Source: Arthonia radiata
Lineage: Eukaryota; Ascomycota; Arthoniomycetes; Arthoniales; Arthoniaceae
Direction: 5' to 3'
Assembly (NCBI GenBank): GCA_002989075.1
Contig: PSQN01000017.1
Coordinates: forward strand, 1,054,001-1,118,000
DNA length: 64,000 nt
The position numbers were made by a program, and so were the translations under genes. The first letter of the stretch is position 1. Every line of letters begins with the position of its first letter. Positions 1 through 10,409 of the stretch are shown here, piece after piece. The notes beneath the pieces are model-generated. The model did no database searches, had not been told where the DNA came from, and saw only the letters and a program-made list of their open reading frames with translations.

Positions 1-3000
1 CTTGCTCTTAGTATTGTTGTTGTTAACAGCTAGGCCTGTAGCGTCTATAGTGCCGTAGAATCTCTTCGACTTAATAATCTGCTGCTCTTTTATTACTTCT
101 TTAAATAGCCTACTTAACTTAATAGTTAAGAGATTTAGTAGAGCTTAATACTTACTCCGCTTGCGTAACGCCTACTAGTTAAAGCCTTTAACGTCTAATA
201 TACTCTATAGAAATATAATAACCTTTATTTAGTTACTTAAATACTTCTATGCGTCTAGTACGGTAAGTCCGTTAAGACAGTTTATTTAGATCTTAAACTT
301 AATATAGTAGTCCTTTATATCCTTGTACTTGCTTACTGACAGCGTTAGAAACTAGTATACGACGTTGTACGTCTCGGTGTAGCCCGTCTTCTTGTATCTC
401 TTGAGGTATTCCTACTTATCGCTTGTATGCTTATACTTATCGTTGTTTAGAGTCCTCTTAATTTTAATCGTAACGTTATTGAGTATATAGAGCGACGCCT
501 TCGCTTTCTTTACATCTCAATCCTCTTGTAGTTCTATTTAAGCTCTAAACTCAGTAGAAGTTATTTCTTAATAAGGGTCTAAAGGGCGTGCGGTGCGAGC
601 TCCTAAACTAATCTAGGCGACAAACTTCTAGAGACTTGTTGCTTTAAGTAAGTTCTTAATGTTGCTCTCCCAGTCTACGTAGTTCTCCGAGCCTGTAAGG
701 TACTCAAACTTAATGTCCTACTTAAGGTCTGCTATTGTAGTAACTGGCTAACGGCCACTATTACTACTTAACCTCCTAGACTTTACTGTATAACTAATTC
801 TTGTTCGTTTGTAATAAATCCAAGCTCTTTCGATACGCTAGACCTTACAGTAGCACTACGCAAAGCCTTAGACCAATATTGACAAGTGTAGGCAGACAAC
901 ACGTCGGTATCGTTGTTCGCGCTACTAAACTTAGTACAGGAATGCTTTAGTTTGCTTATAACTTTAATAAGCAGTTAACTGCTTAATTCTTAGCAGAATC
1001 TTATACTAATAACTAAATAATGATTGCGTAATTGTATTAATGCCACAGATACGCGATCTAAGCTTATAACCTGTTAGAACACTGCTGATGCCAGTATCAT
1101 AGAATTGCGTATATTCTTTCTAATCTAGAAGACGTCCGGTGCTTAATACAAGGTCGAGCCAAGACTCCGGCTATCGAACATTCTAACACTATGTAGCTTG
1201 TATAGCATCAACAAGACGTGTTATAAAAGTTGAGACTGCACTTAGGAAACATAGACGCAGATTTCCAACAAGCGTAGTCTTCTACCGGTGCAATCGTTAA
1301 AGTAAATAGTTGGCGAGCGACAACCGGGCGCAAGCCTCGAAGACGCTATAGTACGAGGGCCGCTTTAGTTACTTTTACTGCTGCATTAGTAACGTACTTG
1401 TTAAAACGGAGCGCTAAGTCGAATATAACTTCTAAGAGCTTTATATCTCTAGTAAGTTAAATCTCTTAATCCTTGAATACGAGACACTAACTTTCTGCTT
1501 TGTTGCGGTACCGCGTATAGTAGCAGAATTGCGTCTTCTTGGCCTTAAATATTGTGCTACTGTTTACTTCCTATTTATAGAGGATTAGTAGTAGATTAGC
1601 TTTAATTTGGACCCTGTTGTCTGCCACAGAGTCTTCTACTACCCAAGCCGTGTAATTATTAACGTAGGCGAAGGAGTCTCCCCCCCGTACGTCGTATTGT
1701 ACTAGGTCGGTATTAAAGAATAAGAACAATATAGGCGATAAAGGCGACCCCTGCGGCAGTCTAGCCTAATGTAGTGAGACCTTGGGTAATTTATATCCGT
1801 TAACAAGTACAGATGCTTGCCTGTCGGAGTAAAAGTTATTAATCTAGCGTATAAGCTGCTCTAGTATCTACCGACTGCGCAGCCGTGCAAAAAGAACAGC
1901 TTTTGAGACCTTGTTAAAGGCACCCTTGTTGTTAAATATAATTATTGAAAGTACTTTCTTTTGCCGCTATGCTGCATAGATACTTTTTTAAAAGTATGTT
2001 AATGCTTAAACAGTAGAGCGTTGTTTACGGCTATTAAAATGTGTAGCGAGTAGCAACGAGTGCTTCTTAACTAGGAAAGAGATATGTTCAGCAACTAAGT
2101 ACTCTAGTGCTTTCCCTAGTATAGCGAGTAACGAAATTGGGCGATACGCTTTAAGCGCTGTGTAGTTAGGCTTGCCTTGCTTCTTAAGAGGGACAATTTT
2201 TGCGGCTTTCTACGACCCTGGTAGCTTCGCTTGGGCTAGGCTATTCTTAAAGAGGCGGCAGACGTGAGGACCGAGCGGCTCCTATATCTTTTACTATATC
2301 GACGCGGGCAGCTTGTTAAGACTTAGAGCTTTGTTGGAACTACAGGCAAAAACAGCCCTACGAATCTCGTCGTTACTAAGAGGAGTGTTGGGGAGTTGCT
2401 AAAAAACTGGCTGTTGCTGTTCCTCCGCCGTGTCTAGTACTTGTAGGAAGAACGCTGAGACTAGTTTGTTAGCAATCGATGCGTTATTAGTATAGAGTGT
2501 TCTATCTGCTTAAATTGCTGGTACCGATACAAACGCGCTCGACTTTGCTGAATTAAGATATCGTAAGGCTCTCTAAATATTGTCAGTATCGTTAAGAAAG
2601 GATAACTAGTAGTCTTTCTTCCTAGTCTTAACTGTTTTTAACTACTTACGTAGGGCCTCTCTTGCTACTAGGTTTAGATGTTGGGACTCAGTACCCCAGC
2701 GGCGAGCAGAGCGTGCTGCGTTCCGTTTGCGACGGTAATCATTTCGTAGTACCGTAAGGTCGGCCGACCACCAACGTTTCGTGTACGGCGAAGGCTTGTG
2801 TCTAGGGCAGTGTAGATTTAGAGCTTTCTGAACTACCTCTACTAGTCTTGCTTCTTAAAAATCGATTGTTAGATCTATTGCACGCTCAACGCTCCAGTGC
2901 TGAACTTCTTCTAAAACACAGGCATTAATTTTAGCCCAGGGGGCCTGTTGAAATAATAGGCTTTGCTGAGAGCACAACCTTTGAGGTAGAAAATTTATTA

Positions 3001-3030
3001 GCTCCAGTCTTTGTGCAGTAGTCGCCTAGC
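1..3030 (-). mobile_element. Tad1-like LINE, 5'-truncated and RIP-degraded
   Basis: On the minus strand one frame can be followed for over 1 kb and carries LINE reverse transcriptase motifs in the right order. PSPYTKRWW (about 2767-2794) lies in the endonuclease-RT linker. KIVPLKK followed by AYRPISLLA lies at about 2100-2211, LPQGSPLSPILF near 1725-1759, and YVNNYTAWV (1640-1669) stands where FVDDYTAW is usual in Tad1 elements. In-frame TAG codons sit where Trp is expected (near 2211, 2284 and 2296). The catalytic Asp pair reads Asn-Asn. These are TG-to-TA changes, as made by repeat-induced point mutation. TpA is very common and CpA rare throughout. The frame is lost near 3030, so the endonuclease domain is missing. 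Below about 1600 I see no readable RNase H or zinc knuckle, and the element may continue past the left edge. Family is confident; exact ends are not. Confidence 0.8.
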
Positions 3031-4014
3031 AATTTGACGTACAGTGAGTGCCATGATATTGAAAGCTGGTACGGGGCTTGGCACGGATCTCTTTCTTCGC
3101 CAAGCTTGCCCCTTGCTTACAGGAACTACATCCAGACAGGATATAAAACGTTGTGGTTAGTAATACAAGTAGGAGTCCTTTTTTGTCCTTTATGGTTGCC
3201 ATCAAAAGCTTGGACGATGCTCCGCAGAGACAGCCATCGCTGTAACCGTCGTTGATAGGTTTCAGTATGAGTACTTGACACATTGTTGTTTCACTCCAGA
3301 GGAGCGTTCCCGAGGCCGTTCATCTCGGCCGACGAACTATGCCAAATGAATTCCGATCGAGTCCCAGGCGACACATTTTTCAACGGCCCGGTGTCTGGAA
3401 AAGAGGATCATACGCCAACTGCCAGATGGCAGTTGGCAGCCCTGTGATCGTCTCAAGTCCTCAACGTCCAGCTGTCCAATTCCCACCCGTCTGCTTCGTG
3501 AAAGGGTTTGTTGTTCGTCACGTCATTACTGCGGCTCTCCTGATCTCTTATGCAGCAGCGTGTCACCTATGCTTCTTCGCAAAAAGCCCCGCGTTAATAC
3601 CTCTCCTTGGTGCGTGTGACTTCTAGTGGAAACATCGAACATTTCGTTCTTGACTGCTTTTGGCTGCTGGACTTCCTCGAACTACGATTGATGTGGGCTT
3701 GATGCTCCTACCATTGGTTCATCCAGTTACTGCACCTTCTCGTCACCGTAACAGGGAACCTTGTGAAACGAGCTTGTAGACAATAGCGCATTGCCCATCG
3801 CGCAAGCGCGGACAAAACAAGATTCCTGCCAGTCTTCTCGTATTTAGCTGCCCTTTCATTTTTTTCAACAAGTCATACACTCCGTCTTCTAGCCATCAGT
3901 GCTTTTGCGACGGTCAGAAATGCCACAATTGGGCCATCGCGTCCACAAACCTTTCGACACCTCAGGGATTACGCCGATCTCCGGCACGTGGAACTACATA
4001 CCCCGTAGCCTGGT
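3031..4014. other. gene-free stretch beside the LINE
   Basis: Base composition returns to normal immediately right of the LINE. I see only short ORFs without recognisable motifs or splice-supported extensions. A near-perfect palindrome lies at 3414-3437. Confidence 0.5.
3414..3437. repeat. perfect 11-bp inverted repeat with 2-bp spacer
   Basis: GCCAACTGCCA is followed by GA and then its exact reverse complement. The 24-bp palindrome could form a hairpin or be a binding site for a dimeric protein. No gene is confidently assigned next to it, so its role is unknown. Confidence 0.85.
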
Positions 4015-5013
4015 ATGCACTTTCTGAACAACAAAAAGTACTACAAACACTGGCGCGCACGAGATACCGACTTCCCATACGTGATCTACCAGAACGCCTA
4101 CGATGACATGAAGCGCGACAAAGACCTCCGGGGAGGCACATGGATCCACCCTTTCGCCCACACGCAAGGCTTGCAGCATCTAAGGCTGCAATTAGACCCG
4201 CACGGACACAAGCAGTGGCGCGAGCCAAACACAGATCACCATCTCCATACAGGGATCCATTTCATACGGCGTCCCTACGACGCGTATGAAGGGGATCACG
4301 AACGCTTGTTTGACCGCAATCAGGCACAAGGCCAGCAAAATGTGCAGGTGCCCGTGCAGCCCACACAGCCGCCTCAGCACCCCAGACAGGCGCCGCAGAA
4401 CGTGCAGGTGCCTCCAGTGTTCACGCAAGCGCCTCACCATCCTGCATCAGTGGTGGAGCCCCGGCATGCGGCTCGCAGACATGCGCCTCCGCGATCAGCA
4501 CAGCCGTCTGCGTTGGAAGCACCGCGCCAGCCCTATATACCGCCGGTAGGAACCAGAGCGCAGCATCGCCCCGAAGAAGCTGGATCATCCTCATGAAAGC
4601 CTCGCTATAAACCCTGGCGCCTCGACCTCAGAGGCGAGGATCGGGGGCCCGAGAATTTTGACCACATCTACGGCAAAGGCGCATGGTGGGATCCTAACAA
4701 AGAGCGATATCACAACATCAAAGAGGACGTGGTTCCAGAAAATCCGGCCAGGCTGTGGAAGCTCAGCCTGACCAAGGATTTGTCCGAACATGACCAGGAA
4801 ATCTTCAAGCTTGGCATGCTTGAAGACGAAGACGGCGACAGGATGGAGCCCGGGAAAAGGGAAGACATCTTGAGAGCCATGTACATCTATGAGCAGTACG
4901 ACGGGGGTAATGATGATGACACGGCGAAACGCGAGTTGATTATAAGGACGCTCTTTCCGTTTCGCGCGCCTGCAGCAACAGTGCAGGGGCCTTCGAGCCG
5001 TCCTTTCGGTTAG
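4015..5013 (+). CDS. uncharacterised protein, possibly with a 54-nt intron over an in-frame TGA
   Basis: Two open stretches in the same frame (4015-4593 and 4597-5013) are separated by one TGA at 4594. A 54-nt GT-AG segment (4546-4599, phase 0) would remove the TGA and keep the frame, giving a protein of about 314 aa. Its donor is GTAGGA; the branch site is weak. The N-terminal half is rich in aromatic and basic residues. The middle (about residues 95-175) is a Gln/Pro-rich low-complexity linker with NVQVP repeated. The C-terminal part is charged and has KGAWWDPNKERYHNIKED. I recognise no family. The start is uncertain because a stop lies just upstream at 4006 and an upstream exon is possible. 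It may instead be a gene broken by a single nonsense codon. Confidence 0.4.
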
Positions 5014-6140
5014 AGTCGCATCCATTAGAGGACGGAGTGGGAAAGGTTCGACGCTGTCAATGTCCGTCTGTGTCCTACGCACTAAGAGGGTCTTATCTCC
5101 TTGAGGATCCTCGACTAACAACCAGGCAGCTGTCCATACCAATCTCCTCGTTTTCATCAGTCTAAGGCTCTGCAACTTCGTTGGACAAAGCTTGGCGAGC
5201 CAGTAGTCGTCACTTGGGTAGAGGGCCCCATGACGATTCTTCCAAACCACGTGGTCTTGAGCCTCACCCCATCTCTCGTGCTTACAACCGCTAACAACCG
5301 CGAACTTGACATACCTAGAGCATATGCCGAGAGCCCGCAGAAAGGCTCTGTCGTAGGCTACTCTTCGGCGATATCTCAACACTCGACGAAAATAATTAGG
5401 ATTTCGGCTACCTTGGAGGTCTCGCCAATTTTGTATTTATGTCTGGAAGCACAGTCGATCTTTAAGCAGTGGCCCTGCTGAGCTCATAACGCGAAAACAA
5501 TAACCTGGCTTTTTTGTCTATATCAGCCGCTGAAGAAATAGCCGAGACAACCAGTGGCGTCTCTTCGACCGCCTGTAAACGTGTACATGGGCTCGGCTGG
5601 CAGTGATTTTGCGGGTCTTTCGACATTGAAGCGGCAAGATGCGGGGCGGCAACTTCTGAGCATGGCGAGCGAAGGCAGACTGCTAGCATGCTTCGGCAAA
5701 TTCCTTGATCAAGGCGAGCTGGGAACAGTCAGCTTACTTAATAGTTCAACTTTCCCCTTCTTTTGTCTCTCGTTCTCACTCGATCATGGCGACAGTGAGG
5801 GATAGATTGGGCTGAGCTGTTTAGAAGGTGTAAAAGCTAGGCGAGTTTGGGGAGCCTGGAAGAGCAGGTGAATTGGCAAATGGACAACAAGTACGGCTTT
5901 CGACATTGTGTGGACCTGTCCGGGGCATGAGCTGCGCGTGTCTCTCATAGACTGGGAGTATAGTCGTCAAATGATACCTTCCTACTTCGTCGTCGACGGT
6001 CGGAGACGTGAATACTCGCAAGAGAAAGTTGCACGGGGAGGAAAACACATAGAGCCAATCAAAGATAACCTCCAAGAGACGTGATCAACAGATCAGACCC
6101 GTCAGATGAACGAGGATATCATTAGATACGTTTAGCAATC
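5014..6140. other. gene-free stretch
   Basis: Only short ORFs without motifs occur here. The 263-codon minus-strand ORF reaching 5382 lacks any recognisable domain and partly mirrors the preceding gene. I see no supported feature. Confidence 0.5.
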
Positions 6141-6441
6141 TTATCTCCGGCAAATGGGCCGCTGAAAGGACTATAAAGTGACACAGAATCAAATGCATGG
6201 ATGCTCTAAGACTTACCCAATTCGCGTTGTCGGACGTGAATTTGATGCACTTCTGGGATTGGGCGGCAAGGGTTCGGTCCTCCGGTGTAATCGTGTAGCC
6301 GGGGTTGGTCACCGCAGCGGCATTCGCAGTGTGGGCCACAGTCCCGTCTGGATTATTGGCTGCAGAAGCTTGAGGAGCCGCAAAGGTTGCGGGCAGGAAA
6401 GCTGCAACAAGGAGCAGCATCGAATGGATGGTTGACTTCAT
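6141..6441 (-). CDS. small secreted protein, 81 aa, two exons
   Basis: Proposed exons are 6217-6441 and 6141-6161, with a 55-nt intron (donor GTAAGTC, acceptor TTTCAG). The N terminus MKSTIHSMLLLVAAFLPATF followed by AAPQA is a clear signal peptide with cleavage expected near residue 21. The mature part is about 60 aa, Ala/Asn/Thr-rich, with two cysteines: one in KCIKF and one in the last codons of exon 2 (RPICRR). An alternative acceptor 9 nt upstream (TTTATAG) would add three residues. Size, secretion and lack of recognisable domains are typical of fungal small secreted proteins, some of which are effectors. No function can be assigned. Confidence 0.55.
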
Positions 6442-7785
6442 CTTGATAACGAAGGCTGGGAAGTCAGGGTAAGTCGGATGATGCAATGAGGATTCGGACT
6501 GCAACGAGCTTCAATGAATGTTGATGAGGCTGCTGCTTGGCTGATGACGACGGAGATGTTGTGGGCGTTTGCGGGCCTTTAAGTATTCGACGACGTCGGC
6601 TAGTATTCTTGTTCAGCTCGTTCTCACAATCGGACTTTTAGTACAGGAGATTACAACGCTCCTGCCGGAGTCACTTGTCTTCTATGGCTGGATGCATTAA
6701 TCTCGCTTGAGAACCCGCTTTGAGACAAGTCGGAGCCCTGTCATCAGTAAGCGCAGACTGTTGTGGAGGGATACTCACTTTGTGCAACCGTGTACACGTG
6801 GAGCACGAGTACTGTGAGCAATGCAGTGTACGTGGACTCCGAAGCCCATCTACTGGTCACTCGAACACAAGCGAGTATTGACTATAACAGCGTACTCACG
6901 ACGCAGTCGATTCCTTCCAAATCAAAGGCTTGTTTCGACGAGCGCGCAATTCCCAATGTAAGCAAGGCAGCCAGGGCTTTGATCGTTACGGATAGCATGA
7001 CCGTGCACGATGCTCAGGAATCCCAAGTCCAGGAACTGGTGTCCTTGTATCTGCAGATCCGCAGACTTCCAGTGCAAGACACGTGGACCAACTTCGTAGC
7101 GCGAGCTTCACAACGCTGAATGACATGTTTGAGAATCAGTACCATACTCAGCTAGAAATCCTAGCGACAAATCGTCCGAGACAAATCGTCGTTGCGACTA
7201 TTAGAAAAAGTAATATGCGCTGAGGGTCCAAACACGTCAACGCGAGGGCTGCAAGAGCTCTGCCGGGTGCGAAGTTGCTGGTAAGGTCGGCGTAGAATGT
7301 AGAGATCGTGTTTCATCGCAGAGTGAGGTTGCGATGCACACCTGCCAGTAGCCAAGACAAGACTGGATGGAGCCAGTAGATTCTAAGTCTGGCGTATGTT
7401 TTGCTTTGTACACCTGCTCACTGAGCACCTCGCTCCGCTCACTCGCGGTCAATCGCTTACACAATGGGATACGTGTTTGAAAATTTGGATGGAGTGAATA
7501 CCTAATCAGATTCGGAGTAAGAAGAGCATGAGCCGCAGTATATGAATTCATGGCATTTTAGCAGGGTAACTTCCAGTCAGACTACCGCCAGTATTTTTAT
7601 CAGCCCTATTCCTGCAAGATCTGCTGCTGGCCAATCAGAACGAGATCGAAATAGCAACTTTAACCTCGATTCTCCTCTCTGCAAGTCTCTATTCCACAGC
7701 GTCGAATCTCTCCAACTGCCCGCGCAGATTCTCTTGAGACCGCGCACGACTCTCCCTTCTTTCCTGCATCGATTGCTGCGTTCCA
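6442..7785. other. intergenic region between small secreted protein and RIP1
   Basis: The two flanking genes are divergent, so this should hold both promoters. ORFs here start without ATG or have no motifs. I see no other feature. Confidence 0.5.
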
Positions 7786-8635
7786 ATGGCTCCCCTCGCC
7801 AAGGCGGCCGCACCAACCATGCGGGCGTGGACCCGTCATGGACTCCCATCAAATCTGTCCAAGACCTCATCGCCCCTCGCCCTCGCAAAGCCAGCCACAT
7901 CCGCACTGAGCCAACGAAGATCACAGTCATCAAGTCCAGCTGATGCATCCTTCGACTCACCTTTCCACCGCAGCGGTGGCACCATGCGCGCGACAACCGA
8001 CATCCCTAAATTCGGCAAATACAAGAGTCAGAAGGGCGAGCTGGGCAACCGCGTCTTTCAATACTTCATGGTGGGCTCCATGGGTGCTGTGACCGCTTTG
8101 GGCGCAAAAGCTACTGTGCAAGGTAAATCAAGACGATAGCTGATGCATGGACGTCTTCATGAGCATTTACCACGGAGATCCGTAAACAATGGAAGCTGAC
8201 CACCGAATCACAGATTTCCTCGTCAACATGTCCGCCTCCGCCGACGTTCTCGCTCAAGCCAAGGTTGAAATCGATCTCTCCGCCATTCCCATAGGCAAAA
8301 ATGTCATCGTTAAGTGGCGAGGCAAGCCCGTCTTCATCCGCCACCGCACCGACCACGAAATCAAGGAGGCTGAGAACGTCAAGTGGGAGTCACTGCGAGA
8401 CCCACAACCCGATAGCGAGCGTGTACAGAAGCCTGATTGGCTGATTATGCTGGGTGTCTGCACACACTTGGGTTGTGTGCCCATTGGCGAGGCTGGCGAC
8501 TTTGGCGGCTGGTTCTGCCCGTGCCACGGTAGTCACTACGACATCAGTGGAAGAGCGCGAAAGGGCCCTGCGCCGTTGAATCTGGAGGTACCGAGCTACA
8601 GCTTTCCTACGGAGGAGTCGGTGGTGATTGGTTAA
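7786..8635 (+). CDS. RIP1: Rieske iron-sulfur subunit of mitochondrial cytochrome bc1 complex
   Basis: Exons 7786-8122 and 8214-8635 (91-nt intron) give 252 aa. The protein is the Rieske [2Fe-2S] subunit of complex III, which passes electrons from ubiquinol to cytochrome c1 in the inner mitochondrial membrane. The first 60 or so residues are a Ser/Arg/Ala-rich presequence. A single membrane anchor (about 90-115) ends in [20 protein letters not shown], the classic Rieske hinge, and the intron falls inside it (after VQ). The C-terminal head has both cluster-binding boxes, CTHLGC and CPCHGSHYD, so all ligand Cys and His residues and the disulfide Cys residues are present. Length fits the family. 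The next gene is convergent. Confidence 0.96.
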
Positions 8636-9103
8636 GGGTGTACGAGATGCGCAGGGAAGCGGCGATGAAGATGCCACAATCAAGAACGAGCAAACAGATT
8701 TGAGAGCGCAGATGCTTGGGCGGCTTGTTTCGTCTCTGTAGTCCTCGTCTTTAGCGATCAATGTCTAGACACTGTACAACACACCCCAGCACGTCTATTC
8801 GTCTTCCACAAGCCTCGGTCGTCTCCGGGACTGCTCAAGACCTCGCAGCCTTCATCATTACGGCTCATATCGTCGCTCATGTCATCGTTGTATGCGTTAA
8901 GCATATCTTCCGCACGCCGCGCGCGAGGTCAGGTAGTTGCTGCCTTTGCAGATGGCGGCATAACTTCATCTGCAGCTCGTCCAGATTACCGCTTTGTGGT
9001 GTCCAGCCGCTATACTTTTGGAAAACGTGATGCTCGTGCATTTGCCGTGTCCTTGCCAGTGTCTTTGTCATCGTCGTGATCTCACACCTGTGAAATGCTC
9101 TCT
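8636..9103. other. convergent 3' intergenic region
   Basis: Spacer between the ends of RIP1 (+) and BCP1 (-). No feature seen. Confidence 0.6.
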
Positions 9104-10039
9104 TCAACCCGTAGCCGCACCACCCCCAATATACGTCTCCACCTCCCTCGCCGCCTTTCCGAGGCTCTCCCTATCAATCAAGTAACACAACCCTCTCGGC
9201 TTGATCCCCGCCTCATTAAAAGCTCTCTTCGCGTCACTAGCGCCCTCCTCCTCATTGTCATATGCAAACCCGCCATGCGCACTTGCAAACCGCATCAACA
9301 CCTCGTCCTCCGGATGAAAGAACAGCATCTCCCCATCTTCGTCCTTGCTTTTCTTCCCTTTCCTACCCGTCCCATTTCTCACGCTCGAATCATTCTCTGC
9401 CTCCGGCTCACCCCTCGCCTTCTTACTCCTCGGCCCCTCCTCCTCCTCAGAATCCCCATCCCCACCCTCCAGCACACTCTCAACCTCCACAAACGTCTTA
9501 CTAACAACCACAAAATGCGTAAACAAATACGGATCCTCCTCGCTCGCGCTTTCCAGCTCTTCCAGTAGCAGTTTCCATAACCCCGGCGCGACATCCGCAG
9601 GCATATTGACCAGTCGCTCACTCAGCACCAGTCCTACCCTCTCCCCGCTCATACCGCTTAACACCCTCCCCACCTCCCCCGCACACTTTCCACGCACCCA
9701 CTCCCCCAACACCCTCGCACCCACTTCCTCCCGTCTCTCCCATAAATCCACAACCGCCAGAAACGCAAACGGGTCGTTCTCCTCCGCCGTGTGCTCTTCG
9801 TCTTCGCATTTTACGCAGGTGCTGAGCGCGGGTTGGTCTAGGATTGTGTCTGTGATTTTCTCGAGCGGGAGGAGCGGGGAGGAGGTGTGGAAGAGTTGTT
9901 TGAGCAGGGCTTTTAGGCCGTGGTAGTCGGTTTGGGTGGGGGGGAAGAAGTCGAAGGAGATGTTGAGGACGTCGTCGGAAGATGAGGAGGTTGGGGAGGT
10001 GGAGGAGGAGGTGCCGTTGGCGGTTTTGCGTTTGGGCAT
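9104..10039 (-). CDS. BCP1: BCP1/BCCIP family nuclear protein
   Basis: Single exon of 311 aa, starting MPKRKTANGT. The start was chosen because the open frame further upstream lacks an ATG. BCP1 proteins (BCCIP in animals) act in nuclear export of Mss4 and as chaperone of ribosomal protein uL14 (Rpl23). Seen here: a basic, Ser-rich N terminus, then NISFDFFPPTQTDYHGLKAL, typical of the family start; a middle helical region with ERLVNMPADVAPGLWKLLLE; an acidic linker (GDSEEEEG) followed by a Lys/Arg patch; and the family end with LFFHPEDEVLMRFA and AGIKPRGLCYLIDRE. The coding strand is C-rich at its 5' end and G-rich at its 3' end, which creates long meaningless ORFs on the other strand. Confidence 0.92.
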   Translation of the reverse strand: MPKRKTANGTSSSTSPTSSSSDDVLNISFDFFPPTQTDYHGLKALLKQLFHTSSPLLPLEKITDTILDQPALSTCVKCEDEEHTAEENDPFAFLAVVDLWERREEVGARVLGEWVRGKCAGEVGRVLSGMSGERVGLVLSERLVNMPADVAPGLWKLLLEELESASEEDPYLFTHFVVVSKTFVEVESVLEGGDGDSEEEEGPRSKKARGEPEAENDSSVRNGTGRKGKKSKDEDGEMLFFHPEDEVLMRFASAHGGFAYDNEEEGASDAKRAFNEAGIKPRGLCYLIDRESLGKAAREVETYIGGGAATG

Positions 10040-10409
10040 TGTGTTGAAGAGGGTTTGTGGATGGGGTGAGTGTTCAAAGTGTGGAGGTGGTTTGCGAAAA
10101 GTTTCGGAGTTGGGTCCGGGTGTGGATGGATGGTGAGCTTGCACAATGAAGTTGTGAGGTGTCGTGGTGTAGGTCACTCGCTACGCATGCGACTTGACTC
10201 GAGATTATCTTGGGGTTACGCTTGAGAGCGTTGCGCTTGCTCGATTATTTTGACGATTGGGCGACAATAGGAAGATCACTGCAATGGAAGACACGAACGT
10301 ATCACGGTAAGAAGGGAAATACGTAATTCTGATGTCTCTGCATCAATAAATTCGAAATATGCTCACTGCTCCCAGACCCGGCCTGGAGCTTCTTGCTCGC
10401 TCTCATCCA
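10040..10409. other. intergenic region upstream of BCP1
   Basis: Lies between the BCP1 start and the GH16 gene end, both on the minus strand, and should hold the BCP1 promoter. No distinct motif was recognised. Confidence 0.5.

Noticed and set aside
3920-4038. Upstream exon from ATG 3920 joined to the ORF at 4015
   Set aside because: A good GTATGC donor exists at 4013, but the only acceptor that keeps the frame would leave a 26-nt intron.
4591-5382. 263-codon minus-strand ORF
   Set aside because: No recognised domain, composition irregular, and it overlaps the more protein-like plus-strand ORF.
9345-9926. 193-codon plus-strand ORF opposite BCP1
   Set aside because: Antisense shadow produced by skewed codon use in BCP1; Ser/Pro low complexity only.
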